A model generated the notes under the pieces. The model was given only the letters and a program-made list of their open reading frames with translations. It ran no database searches and was not told the DNA's origin. Made by a program: the position numbers and the translations under genes. 34,793 bases of DNA from Thiomicrorhabdus sp. (GTDB lineage Bacteria; Pseudomonadota; Gammaproteobacteria; Thiomicrospirales; Thiomicrospiraceae): contig WFPP01000049.1 in assembly GCA_015487495.1 (NCBI GenBank), positions 1 to 34,793 on the forward strand, given 5' to 3'. Below, piece by piece: positions 1 through 7,792 of this stretch; position 1 is the stretch's first letter, and the number at the start of each line of letters is the position of its first letter.

Positions 1-1
1 A

Positions 2-151
2 ATTCCGAATATCAGAAGAGGCGATACGGTTGAATTTTATGGCGAATACGAGTGGAACGAAAAAGGGGGCGTGGTTCACTGGACGCATCACGATCCAAGA
101 GGCCGACATATTGGCGGTTGGCTCAAGCACAATGGACGAACTTACGAATAA
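2..151 (+). CDS. DUF3465 domain protein, C-terminal fragment (5' end outside window)
   Basis: An open frame runs from the window edge to a TAA at 149-151 and encodes 49 residues. It contains [14 protein letters not shown], then [12 protein letters not shown], then [12 protein letters not shown]. This is the conserved end of the DUF3465 family, small secreted or periplasmic proteins of unknown function common in gammaproteobacteria. The N-terminus and any signal peptide lie upstream of the window. The family call rests on motif recognition. The biochemical role is unknown. Confidence 0.75.
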   Translation: MPNIRRGDTVEFYGEYEWNEKGGVVHWTHHDPRGRHIGGWLKHNGRTYE

Positions 152-239
152 TTTATGAATAAACAGATGACTTAATGGTGGCGTAAATTCGTTAGAAGAG
201 GGGGGGGAAGAAATTTAAGTTTAAAAATTAAGGCATTTT

Positions 240-954
240 ATGCAAAAAATTCAGAACAATAAAACAGGAATGGTTGCTCTTTTGTTTTTGTTTTGGCCAC
301 TTCAAGCCGTGGCAAATCAAACAGCTAAAGAACCCAGTTATTGGGGGATTCAAATTGAAAATGACCTTTTTGGTAGTGGTGATGACCGGTTTTATACCAA
401 TGGTTTGCAAATCAACTACATGAAGCGACATACCTCACCTTTATGGTTGGAAAAACCAGTTAAAAGATGAGCTTGATGTCTTTGCAACCTATGTTCGAAA
501 AACCGAATATTTTACATTCTTAAAGAATGGCTTAGAATACGCTTGGTCGCCTTATCGTGTGTTGGTATTAGGAAACGTATACACCTATGCCGGTGCGGGG
601 TTGATGTTTCGTATGGGTCAGAATTTAAAAAATGACATCGGTCCTCCCAATATCAGTCCTGGGTTTCCAAGGGCTTCATTTTTTAGTGCCACTAAAGAGG
701 GAAAAGGTTGGTATATCTTTGCTGGGACAGAGGGCAGAGGGGTTTTTCGTAATATCTTTTTAGATGGGAATGCCTTTCAGGAAAGCCATCGTGTAGAGAA
801 AACCCCCTGGATTTTAGATTTTCAATACGGTATTGCCTACCAGCACAAGAATGTACGAGTGGCTTTTAGCAATGTCTTGCGTTCTAAAGAGTTTGAAGGG
901 CAGGAGGATAAGGCTGCTTTTGATGCAATGAATATTTCATTTTTTTTGAATTGA
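240..954 (+). pseudogene. LpxR-like (DUF2219) outer-membrane lipid A deacylase, internally deleted and frameshifted
   Basis: The N-terminal piece (ATG 240, TGA 468-470) has a signal peptide ending near AVA and the family motif IENDLFGSGDDRFYTNG. A second piece in another frame, open from about 424 to the stop at 952-954, has LYGWKNQLKDE, then GAGLMFRMGQNL, GPPNISPG, GWYIFAGTEGRG, RNIFLDGN and a final beta-strand like SFFLN. Both match the start and end of one LpxR/DUF2219 beta-barrel. About 100 residues between them, where the family carries its catalytic histidine, are missing, and the halves are out of frame. Known members remove a 3'-acyloxyacyl group from lipid A in the outer membrane. 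This copy should be inactive. The GTG at 559 could in principle start a 131-residue C-terminal product, but no such protein is known to me. Confidence 0.8.
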
Positions 955-1152
955 TTGACTGTAAATAAACAAAGGTATTTTTTATATAAGAATTGGGGTT
1001 ACGGCATCGGTTATAAAAAGTCTTGCTGGAGTGCTGGTATGGTATGAAAATCCATATTTGGTAGTGCAAAAACCATTTCGCTGGGCATCAACGGTTTCCC
1101 TGGTTGGGTATAGAATATAAACAAGCCTCAAATCAATAATGGAGAGCGTATT

Positions 1153-1632
1153 TTGTATTCAGTGGTGATTTCAGTTTCTTCACAAACGCTCTGTCTTTAT
1201 CAGGGTAAACAAAAAGTGTGTCAATACCCCATTAGCTCTGCACTAAACGGCATAGGGGGGGAAAAAAATTCAGGTAAAACGCCTTTGGGGCGTCACCGGA
1301 TTCGTGCCAAAATTGGAGAAGGATTGCCCATTAACAGTGTGTTGATTGGCAGGCGGCCAACAGGGGAAATTTACACCCCTGAACTCGCTCACGCTTACCC
1401 CGAACGGGACTGGGTACTCAGTCGTATTCTTTGGCTGTCTGGGCAAGAAATTGGTATGAATCGTTTAGGACAGGTTGATACCATGCAGCGTTATATTTAC
1501 ATTCATGGCACACCCGATTCGGAGCCAATGGGTGTGCCTCGTTCACATGGTTGTATTCGAATGCGAAATGCAGATGTGATGGCGTTATTTGATTGTGTAT
1601 CCGTCGGGACAGAGGTGTTAATTACGGCATGA
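1153..1632 (+). CDS. L,D-transpeptidase (YkuD domain)
   Basis: This 159-residue protein is essentially one YkuD domain. The signature is complete: HGTP at residues 118-121 and SHGCIRM at 131-137, with Cys134 as the nucleophile. YkuD enzymes form 3-3 peptidoglycan crosslinks, attach lipoproteins to peptidoglycan, or cut related bonds. No signal peptide is visible, so the export route is unclear. The start is a TTG, chosen because GGAG at 1141-1144 is correctly spaced and the ATG at 1139 is out of frame. The stop overlaps the next start as ATGA (1629-1632), so the permease gene is probably translationally coupled. A 7-G run (1255-1261) lies inside the reading frame. Confidence 0.88.
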   Translation: MYSVVISVSSQTLCLYQGKQKVCQYPISSALNGIGGEKNSGKTPLGRHRIRAKIGEGLPINSVLIGRRPTGEIYTPELAHAYPERDWVLSRILWLSGQEIGMNRLGQVDTMQRYIYIHGTPDSEPMGVPRSHGCIRMRNADVMALFDCVSVGTEVLITA

Positions 1633-2552
1633 TTTCCTATTTTTTTAAATTGTTTGGTTCGGTTTTGTTTATTTCCTGGGTGGTGGGGACTCTGGTGTTT
1701 TTTTTAATCCACCTTGTTCCCGGTGATCCGGTTGCCGTTATGTTAGGCGATTGGGCCAGTCCAGCGGATGAAGAGGCCTTGCGAACGCAACTGGGTTTGA
1801 ACTTGCCGATTGCAATGCAGTACTGGCACTATATTTCAGGTATTTTTCAATTTGATTTAGGGGAGTCGCTGTTTTTTCATCAACCTGTTTCAGAGTTGAT
1901 TGCTGAGCGTTTTCCCATGACGTTGCAGTTAGCACTAATGGCTCTGTTGATTGCTGCTTTAATCGCCTTTCCATTGGGATTGTGGGCGGCATTACGTGCA
2001 GGAAAATGGCCAGATCATCTTTCGATGACGGTCTCGTTAATTGGGGTTTCCATTCCTAATTTTTGGCTAGGGCCGATGTTGATTTTGCTTTTTTCATTAA
2101 GTTTGGCGTGGTTACCAGTCAGTGGAGCAGAGCAACCTTTTTCCTGGGTATTGCCCGCCGTCACACTGGGAACGGCATTGGCCGCTATTTTAGCCCGAAT
2201 GTTGCGTGCTTCGCTCTTAGAGGTATTGCATGAGGATTACATTCGCACTGCCCAGGCCAAAGGGTTGCCTGCACGCCTTGTGTATGGCAAACATGCACTG
2301 CTTAATGCCTTATTGCCAGTCGTGACCATTTTAGGCTTGCAGTTGGGGACGTTATTGGGCGGTGCGGTGATTACCGAAGTGGTATTTGACTGGCCGGGAT
2401 TGGGACAACTTTTAGTCGAATCCATTCAACGGCGTGATTATCCCGTGGTGCAAGGCTGTATTTTAGTAATCAGTGTGGCGTACATTACCATTAATGGTTT
2501 AACCGAATTGGTTTACGCCTGGTTAGACCCCAGAATTCGGGTGGCCACATAA
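1629..2552 (+). CDS. ABC transporter permease, DppB/OppB/NikB family
   Basis: This is a 307-residue inner-membrane protein with about six hydrophobic segments. It has the N-terminal family motif FFLIHLVPGDPV, and the cytoplasmic EAA loop (YIRTAQAKGL followed by LLPVV) that contacts the ATPase. It ends with FDWPGLGQLL and LDPRIR, both typical of DppB. The frame is open further upstream, but ATG 1629 overlaps the transpeptidase stop and matches the family's usual start. DppB-type proteins pair with DppC to import peptides, nickel or murein peptides. No binding protein or ATPase gene lies nearby, so the substrate cannot be assigned. Co-transcription with a peptidoglycan enzyme suggests wall peptides, which is inference. 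Confidence 0.88.
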   Translation: MISYFFKLFGSVLFISWVVGTLVFFLIHLVPGDPVAVMLGDWASPADEEALRTQLGLNLPIAMQYWHYISGIFQFDLGESLFFHQPVSELIAERFPMTLQLALMALLIAALIAFPLGLWAALRAGKWPDHLSMTVSLIGVSIPNFWLGPMLILLFSLSLAWLPVSGAEQPFSWVLPAVTLGTALAAILARMLRASLLEVLHEDYIRTAQAKGLPARLVYGKHALLNALLPVVTILGLQLGTLLGGAVITEVVFDWPGLGQLLVESIQRRDYPVVQGCILVISVAYITINGLTELVYAWLDPRIRVAT

Positions 2553-2554
2553 TC

Positions 2555-3370
2555 ATGTTGAAATACCTAAGTTACAGCATTGTGATTCTTTGGCTTTTTA
2601 TGGCCATTGCCGGTTTTTTTATAGGTGAGCATGCCAATGAAGTGGTGTTATCTCAGTTTTTGTCCCCCCCAAGTTCAGAGGCTTTGTTAAGTCGTCAGGC
2701 GTTCGGTTCAGATGAACTGGGGCGCCCTGTACTGGAACGTTTAATTCTGGGGGCGCAAACCTCTTTATTTGTAGCATTGGGCGTGGTCTTTTTTTCAGCA
2801 GTGATTGGAACAACCATTGGAGTATACAGTGGTTATATGGGAGGGATAACCGATAAGGTCATTACTAAAATAATTGATGTTTTTTTGGCTTTTCCCGGAT
2901 TATTACTTGCGATTGCTCTGGCGGCCATTTTAGGTCCAGGAATTGAAAATGTGGTGTTTGCACTGGTGGTGGTTGGATGGGTTGGTTATGCTCGGTTAGC
3001 ACGTGCACAAACCTTAAGTTTACGGCACAGAGAGCATATTTTAGCGGCGCGTTCATTAGGTATTTCGACGCCTTTGATGCTGTGGCGTCATGTTTTACCC
3101 CTTATTTTAGCGCCATTAGGGGTTGAAGCCACCTTTGGCATTGCGGGTGCTGTTATTTCTGAAGCGGGGCTCTCTTTTTTGGGACTGGGAGTACAACCTC
3201 CAGATGCTTCATGGGGCAGTATGATTAAAGAGGGAACCCGTTATTTACTCATGGCTCCCCATTTGGTTCTGGCACCAGGAATCGCCTTAATGCTGGTGGT
3301 ACTCGCTATTAATTTGATTGGTGACCAGTGGCGGGATTCTCTGGATGTAAAATCAGGGCAAAAAAACTGA
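2555..3370 (+). CDS. ABC transporter permease, DppC/OppC family
   Basis: This 271-residue integral membrane protein is the expected partner of the upstream permease and starts 2 bases after it. Markers are FGSDELGRPVLERLI near residue 50, the EAA loop HILAARSLGIS with HVLPL, EAGLSFLGLGVQPP, and SWGSMI with a late GIALMLVVLAINLIGD segment. It is slightly shorter than many DppC proteins because the N-terminal extension is brief. The two permeases should form a heterodimeric channel. The ATPases DppD/DppF and a periplasmic binding protein are absent here and would have to be encoded elsewhere. Confidence 0.88.
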   Translation: MLKYLSYSIVILWLFMAIAGFFIGEHANEVVLSQFLSPPSSEALLSRQAFGSDELGRPVLERLILGAQTSLFVALGVVFFSAVIGTTIGVYSGYMGGITDKVITKIIDVFLAFPGLLLAIALAAILGPGIENVVFALVVVGWVGYARLARAQTLSLRHREHILAARSLGISTPLMLWRHVLPLILAPLGVEATFGIAGAVISEAGLSFLGLGVQPPDASWGSMIKEGTRYLLMAPHLVLAPGIALMLVVLAINLIGDQWRDSLDVKSGQKN

Positions 3371-3450
3371 AAGGATAGTTGTTTCTGATGAAAAATGGAT
3401 TTTCCTTAACAGGGTATTGTTTTATTGCAAAAGCCATTTGAGAGTCCATG

Positions 3451-3720
3451 TTACGATTTGTATTTACCCCAGTTTGCTTTTGATTTAAGGTAAAGTTGTT
3501 CTACTTTGGTTCTGGCCCAAGGTGTTTTTCTTAAAAACGTTAAACTGGATTTGAGTGTAGGGTTGTTTTTGAAGCAGTTAATGGGAATTCGCTCGGCCAG
3601 TTTTTCCCAGCCATAATGTTGTTCAAGTTGCATCACAATTTCTTTTAAAGGTATTCCGTGCAAGGGATCATTGGGGTGCGCTCTAGGGGCATTAGACGAT
3701 GGATTGGTTGAGTGAGTCAT
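3451..3720 (-). CDS. VF530 family (DUF2132) small protein
   Basis: This 89-residue protein contains NDPLHGIPLKEIV, HYGWEKLAERI, INCFKNNPTLKSSLTFL and RKTPWARTKVEQLYL, the recognisable core of the VF530/DUF2132 family. The family name comes from a Vibrio fischeri protein with a small helical fold that has been proposed to bind DNA. The first 17 or so residues are low-complexity and variable. It is transcribed towards dppC, on the same strand as the glycosyltransferase upstream of it. The cellular role is unknown. Confidence 0.85.
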   Translation of the reverse strand: MTHSTNPSSNAPRAHPNDPLHGIPLKEIVMQLEQHYGWEKLAERIPINCFKNNPTLKSSLTFLRKTPWARTKVEQLYLKSKANWGKYKS

Positions 3721-3790
3721 AAGAGAACCTTTATTGAGTTTTGGGTAAGTGGTTTAACCCGTCTATAAAGCCCCCCTTTTTCAGAGGCCT

Positions 3791-5098
3791 TCAGGGGCGG
3801 ATTGAGTTGTTGTTTTTTGCTTCAATCCATTGTGCCATATACTGTGTGCTTTTGTGATGATGGTGATTAAGCATTAAGCCAATAAAACTGGATTGACGAT
3901 GTTGTTCGGGACATCGCATGATTTTTTTTAGTTGACTTAAGAAACGAACCTGGCTGTTATGGGGTAACATATAACGTGATTGTATAATCTCAAATCCTGT
4001 TTGTTGGGCTTTTTGCCAACAAGATGGGGAGCGGTAAAGTTCCACTGCCTGCATGGCAAAATCATGGGGGGTATTGGAAATTTTTCCCCCCCATGTTTGG
4101 GATGTGCCTTGCATGGATTCGGCTCCAATCTCGGTAGTAACACTGGGTGTACCACAGCGCATGGCATCCGCTAACTTTCCTTTCATGCCTGCGCCAAAGC
4201 GTAAAGGAGCTAAACACACTCGGGCATTTTGCATAACCTCAAGTGCATTTTCAGCCCAGCCTAATACATGAAATCCTTGTTTTTCATTGTGTAATTGAGT
4301 GGCTTTGGGAGGGGGATAGGCACCGTAAATATGCAGTTGGGCTTTAGGCAGTTGTTGGCGAATTGTAGGCCAAATGGTTTGTTTTAGCCAAAGCACGGCA
4401 TCCCAGTTAGGGGCGTGTCTAAAATTGCCAATGCTTATAAAGTGCTGGCGTGTTTCAAAAGAGGGGAAAGAGTTTTGGATAAGCGGGTTGTTTGGGTATA
4501 ACAGTGGCAAATAGCACAGTTGTTGACGCGGAACTTGAAATTCGGTTTGCAATAATGCCATTTCAAATTCTGAAACCATTAAGGTTAAGTCGCATCGAAA
4601 AATAGCCGCAACTTCTCGTTTGGCCAGATCGGTCGATGCCATTTGGTAAAATACCGTTTTTGGGTTCGTTAGAGTCAGGTCGTTTAAGTCAAAAGAGGTT
4701 GGATTCTGTTTTAAATACTGTTTAACACAATTTTGACGAACTGCTCTCAGGCTATGAAGGTCTTCCGTATTTAATATGCGAATGGCATTGGGAAGGTGTT
4801 TGGCTATACGCCACCCAAATTGCTCTTCCATCATAAAGCGGTCAAATATTACACAGGCTGGCTTGAGTTGTTGAATAAAATGGTCAAAGCTTGAGTGATT
4901 GAGTTCAATAGAGTGTTCCTGAACCCCCAAAGTGGTTAGATCGACTTTGTGCGCTCCTTGTTTGGCTGGACTGGCAAAAACAATGTGCCAGTCTTGCTGC
5001 CGAAAGAGTGTAATCAATTGCATCATTCGAGTGCCAGCAGCCGATGAATTGGGTTCTGGCCAGACATAACCGATAATAAGCAAGGTGTGATTGGACAT
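3791..5098 (-). CDS. Glycosyltransferase, GT-B fold (GT4-like)
   Basis: This 435-residue soluble protein begins IIGYVWPEPNSSAAGTRM, a nucleotide-sugar transferase N-domain start. Mid-protein RILNTEDLHSLR is characteristic of this group. The C-terminal Rossmann domain has FISIGNFRHAPNWDAV, HVLGWAENALEVM and LAPLRFGAGMKGKLADAM followed by CGTPSVTTEIGAESM, the donor-binding loop with its conserved Glu. It probably transfers a sugar to a surface glycan or glycolipid from the cytoplasmic face. No other glycan genes flank it, so donor and acceptor are unknown. An 8-C run (4086-4093) lies inside the coding sequence. Confidence 0.8.
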   Translation of the reverse strand: MSNHTLLIIGYVWPEPNSSAAGTRMMQLITLFRQQDWHIVFASPAKQGAHKVDLTTLGVQEHSIELNHSSFDHFIQQLKPACVIFDRFMMEEQFGWRIAKHLPNAIRILNTEDLHSLRAVRQNCVKQYLKQNPTSFDLNDLTLTNPKTVFYQMASTDLAKREVAAIFRCDLTLMVSEFEMALLQTEFQVPRQQLCYLPLLYPNNPLIQNSFPSFETRQHFISIGNFRHAPNWDAVLWLKQTIWPTIRQQLPKAQLHIYGAYPPPKATQLHNEKQGFHVLGWAENALEVMQNARVCLAPLRFGAGMKGKLADAMRCGTPSVTTEIGAESMQGTSQTWGGKISNTPHDFAMQAVELYRSPSCWQKAQQTGFEIIQSRYMLPHNSQVRFLSQLKKIMRCPEQHRQSSFIGLMLNHHHHKSTQYMAQWIEAKNNNSIRP

Positions 5099-5189
5099 GG
5101 TAAAAAGACGTTAGATTTGATTTTAAAAGAAGTATGTTACCCTAAATTTTTAGAGCAGGTTCTTGAAAAAGCTTAAGAGGTAAATGCTT

Positions 5190-5198
5190 TGCTACAAT
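5190..5198 (+). promoter_or_regulatory. Possible extended -10 promoter for the small lipoprotein gene
   Basis: TGC followed by TACAAT (5193-5198) resembles an extended -10 element. Transcription would start near 5205, leaving a short leader with GAGG at 5213-5216 before ATG 5221. No good -35 is seen at 17 bases, as is often the case for extended -10 promoters. The divergent glycosyltransferase gene starts at 5098, so this 122-base gap must drive both genes. Confidence 0.35.
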
Positions 5199-5220
5199 TG
5201 TACGAATAAAATGAGGTAAA

Positions 5221-5535
5221 ATGAGTATGTTTTTAAAAAAAACCCTATTGGTAACAGGTGCAATGTTAACCGTTTTGTTATTTTCTGCGTGTGATAAGGT
5301 TGCCAACAGTGCAAAAAATTTGCAATCGGATTGGGTCGGGTTGGATCGAAAAATCGAATTATACAGTTGCATGACCGGAAAGGTTATTAAGGTGTATAAA
5401 GGGGATGTTCGAGTGAACCCTGAAGATGTTATGGGAACGTCTTTATTAGTGAACGGCAAAAAATTACAGACCAACTTGTGTTATGTGATTGCAGAAGTGG
5501 GGATTAAAGAAGAAGTGATATTGGAGTCTCCCTAG
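5221..5535 (+). CDS. Small predicted lipoprotein, function unknown
   Basis: The 104-residue product has a basic N-terminus, a hydrophobic stretch and the lipobox LFSAC, placing the lipidated cysteine at residue 24. The mature part is about 80 residues, with two more cysteines (YSCMTGK and TNLCYVI) that could form a disulfide in the periplasm. I do not recognise the family. ATG 5227 is a possible alternative start two codons later, with better spacing from GAGG. The TAG stop at 5533-5535 lies inside the terminal repeat of the adjoining 169-bp element, so the present C-terminus may have been set by that insertion. Confidence 0.7.
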   Translation: MSMFLKKTLLVTGAMLTVLLFSACDKVANSAKNLQSDWVGLDRKIELYSCMTGKVIKVYKGDVRVNPEDVMGTSLLVNGKKLQTNLCYVIAEVGIKEEVILESP

Positions 5536-5699
5536 GAGTCTGTCGGACTTAGGTGATCGTCACGAGAGAAAGCCATTTTGAGACCATTTTTTCGATCATT
5601 TGAGGCGAATATTGAGTATATTTAACGAAATTGATCGGAAAAATGGACCGAAATGGCTTTTTCGCAGTAGATTCATCCTAAATCCGACAGACTCATAGG
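5531..5699. repeat. 169-bp inverted-repeat element (MITE-like or long hairpin)
   Basis: The left end (5531-5553) and the inverted right end (5677-5699) match over 23 bases with only three differences, sharing GAGTCTGTCGGA. Inside, AAAGCCATTT near 5569-5578 pairs with AAATGGCTTT at 5651-5660, and CGATCA near 5593 pairs with TGATCG near 5632. The whole element could therefore fold into one long interrupted stem with a loop of about 30 bases. It has no reading frame. It looks like a miniature transposable element or a REP-type hairpin. A 12-base match to its end (CTAGGAGTCTGT) recurs at 15946-15957. Confidence 0.8.
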
Positions 5700-5782
5700 A
5701 GTGGCCTGTCCCAAGGAATGACCTGATTACGCAGTATCATGTAAAGGTCTTGTGATTTTGTAAAGGATAAAAAGAAAAAAGT

Positions 5783-6235
5783 ATGAATATAACCCAAAAA
5801 ACAAGTAATAAAATGGTTAAAAAAAGATGGCAGTCAAGCCTTTTAGTTGTTACCATTCCCCTCCTTTTTACGGGGTGTTCAAGCGTAAGCAGTACGCTTA
5901 ATGCAACGGGAGAAGTGTTAGGAAATTTAGGCGATGGACTGCAATCGATTACCCGTGATGTTCAGGTGGTTCAGATTAGTAAAAAAATGTATGACTTAAC
6001 GGAATACTATAACGAACCTGTAACGGGGTTCGACAGTTGGGCCATGCGCGTTAAAGCCAATCAGGTGTGCCAAGAAGGTTATATTTATCGTTCTCGTAAT
6101 GCTCTTAAAAAGGGGGCGTTTTCCGCAGATCATGCACAATGCATTGAAAATGCAACCTGTGGTTATGCTCTGGAGTGGCGCATTGAATGCAAAAAGGTTC
6201 CTTATGAGCCGTTTAGTTTATTTGGTAAAACATAA
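5783..6235 (+). CDS. Predicted lipoprotein with cysteine-rich C-terminus, function unknown
   Basis: This 150-residue protein has a basic start (KMVKKRW), a hydrophobic segment and the lipobox LLFTGCSS, with Cys32 as the probable lipidation site. The mature domain has a Ser/Thr-rich linker and then cysteines in NQVCQEGY, HAQCIENATCGY and RIECKKVP, which suggests two disulfides in the periplasm. I do not recognise the family. ATG 5813 (residue 11) is a credible alternative start that would still leave a complete signal peptide. The gene sits between two different repeat elements. Confidence 0.72.
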   Translation: MNITQKTSNKMVKKRWQSSLLVVTIPLLFTGCSSVSSTLNATGEVLGNLGDGLQSITRDVQVVQISKKMYDLTEYYNEPVTGFDSWAMRVKANQVCQEGYIYRSRNALKKGAFSADHAQCIENATCGYALEWRIECKKVPYEPFSLFGKT

Positions 6236-6290
6236 ACGGGCTTTTTGATTTTAAAGTTCAAAATATGAATTAAAAAATGGAAGAGTGTGT

Positions 6291-6397
6291 TTAAGGAAGC
6301 TCTGATTAAGCCCCAATCAACATTTTCGTCATTTTATTAATCAATGACTTACATGTTTATTTCTGGTAAAAAATGGACTTATTCAGAGCTTCCTTAA
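6291..6397. repeat. 107-bp terminal-inverted-repeat element, copy A
   Basis: The ends are TTAAGGAAGCTCTGATTAAG on the left and, inverted on the right, TTAAGGAAGCTCTGAATAAG, so the 20-base arms differ at one base. The core (ATCAACATTTTCGTCATTTT, then TTAATCAATGACTTACATG) is nearly identical to copies at 13819-13925 and 19773-19878. It is non-coding and lies between the second lipoprotein and the GGDEF gene. Confidence 0.88.
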
Positions 6398-6474
6398 CGA
6401 CTCCATGATAGCGTACCCTTTCGTGCAAAAGTTTTAGGGTAGGTCGTTATCAAGTTTAGTGTTATGGAATATAG

Positions 6475-7707
6475 ATGGTCATTGTAAAACATTATACATG
6501 GTTGCTTATTGTAAGCTTATTTGCCATTTGGTCCTCGCATCAAATACCTTCCTGGCCAAACTCTATTCAGGCACTTGTTGTGTTTTTTCCTTATGTGGCG
6601 GTTGCGTTGGGCGTGTTTATTGCGTTGTGGTTAAACCGTCTTCAACCGGTATTAATTTTATTAAGTATTGGGTGTTTTAATGCGGTACTGTTTTATTTCT
6701 CCTCTTTTGGGTTAAACATTCCTGTTACGGCAGATACGTTGTTTCCCATTTTAATTGTGTTATTGCCTTTAAATATTTTATTGTGGGTTTTTCTACCGGA
6801 AAAAGGGGTGTTTAATGTACGTTTAAATACTCTGGTTCTGTTTATTTTTTTTGTGCAGGCGGCCATTGTCTTTTGGTTGGTAAGATCACTTCCCTCAGAA
6901 GACCTCGCGTTATTGAGTATTCCGATTTTAAAAGATTCTGATATTCTGTTTTTGTCTTTTTCAACAGGACTGATGTTTTTATTAACGCTGTTTTTTCTTG
7001 TGTTAAAAATGAACCAGTCCAGTTTTAAAATTCTTTATCATGCTGTTTTTGTGGTTCTGGTTTTAATGTTGTATGGCTTTAATCAGGGGTTTGAGCTGGA
7101 TGTATTGGCCTGGATATCAGCCTTTTCGGCCATTATTTTAACGTTTGCGATTATTTTTGAAGCTCATCATATCGCCTATACGGATGAGTTAACTGGCATT
7201 TATGGTCGCAGAGCCTTAATGGAATATTTTTTGGGGCTCGGGAAAAAATACGTTGTTGCTATGGTGGATATTGACCACTTTAAAACCTTTAATGATACTT
7301 ATGGTCATGATGCTGGTGATGAAGTATTACGTCGTGTTGCTTGTGTGTTAAATAATGTACAAGGAGGACGGGCTTTTCGTTATGGGGGGGAAGAATTTAC
7401 ACTTGTTTTTGCCAATAAAACCATTGAACAGGTTTTGCCTGAGCTGGAGAAAATACGCCGTACTGTGGAAGCGGGTGTGATTGAATTTAGGCTGGGTACG
7501 CAATCAACCCGAACCAGGGTAACGGTGAGCATTGGTGTGGCTCAATCGCATGAAGATCTTTATGATGCACGGGAAGTTTTGACGTTGGCTGATAAGGGGT
7601 TATACGAGGCTAAGGCAACAGGGCGTAATAAAGTGGTTGTAAGTGATTTAAAGCCAAACAAAATAAAAGCAAATCATTATAAAAAAATAGTTAAAAAAGT
7701 GAGTTAA
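6475..7707 (+). CDS. Membrane diguanylate cyclase (GGDEF domain)
   Basis: The 410-residue protein has about seven hydrophobic segments in residues 1-220 and then a GGDEF domain. DELTGIYGRRAL opens the domain, followed by MVDIDHFKTFNDTYGH, which supplies metal-binding Asp residues and GH. RYGGEEF is the active signature, with SIGVAQ and LADKGLYEAKATGRNKV after it. It should make cyclic di-GMP from GTP at the membrane. The inhibitory I-site (RxxD just before the active site) is replaced by VQGG, so product feedback is probably absent. The N-terminal sensor is not a family I can name. Neither a phosphodiesterase nor an effector lies next to it. A 7-G run (7384-7390) encodes part of the GGEEF motif. 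Confidence 0.9.
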   Translation: MVIVKHYTWLLIVSLFAIWSSHQIPSWPNSIQALVVFFPYVAVALGVFIALWLNRLQPVLILLSIGCFNAVLFYFSSFGLNIPVTADTLFPILIVLLPLNILLWVFLPEKGVFNVRLNTLVLFIFFVQAAIVFWLVRSLPSEDLALLSIPILKDSDILFLSFSTGLMFLLTLFFLVLKMNQSSFKILYHAVFVVLVLMLYGFNQGFELDVLAWISAFSAIILTFAIIFEAHHIAYTDELTGIYGRRALMEYFLGLGKKYVVAMVDIDHFKTFNDTYGHDAGDEVLRRVACVLNNVQGGRAFRYGGEEFTLVFANKTIEQVLPELEKIRRTVEAGVIEFRLGTQSTRTRVTVSIGVAQSHEDLYDAREVLTLADKGLYEAKATGRNKVVVSDLKPNKIKANHYKKIVKKVS

Positions 7708-7792
7708 AAAGTGTTAATTTCTCTTAAATTCAACCATTTTTTTCCCTCCTGATTCCTTACACGGCTTTTCATATTTTTAAAGGAAATACGTT

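Noticed and set aside
190-207. GTTAGAAG at 190 as an integron core site or attC
   Set aside because: The octamer is short and has no paired inverse within attC length. A similar one in the dapD promoter region (32491) shows that it occurs by chance.
559-954. Independent 131-residue protein starting at GTG 559
   Set aside because: The same frame is open further upstream with family-like sequence (GWKNQLKDE), and the piece is the C-terminal half of a known barrel, so a pseudogene is the better explanation.
962-1122. Stop-to-stop open frame without ATG in the gap after the LpxR-like pseudogene (encodes WYENPYLVVQKPFRW)
   Set aside because: There is no start codon with a ribosome-binding site and no recognised family. 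It could be gene debris, but nothing supports it.
3980-4271. Plus-strand open frames inside the glycosyltransferase gene
   Set aside because: They are antisense shadows of a well-supported coding sequence. Their proteins show no family motif.
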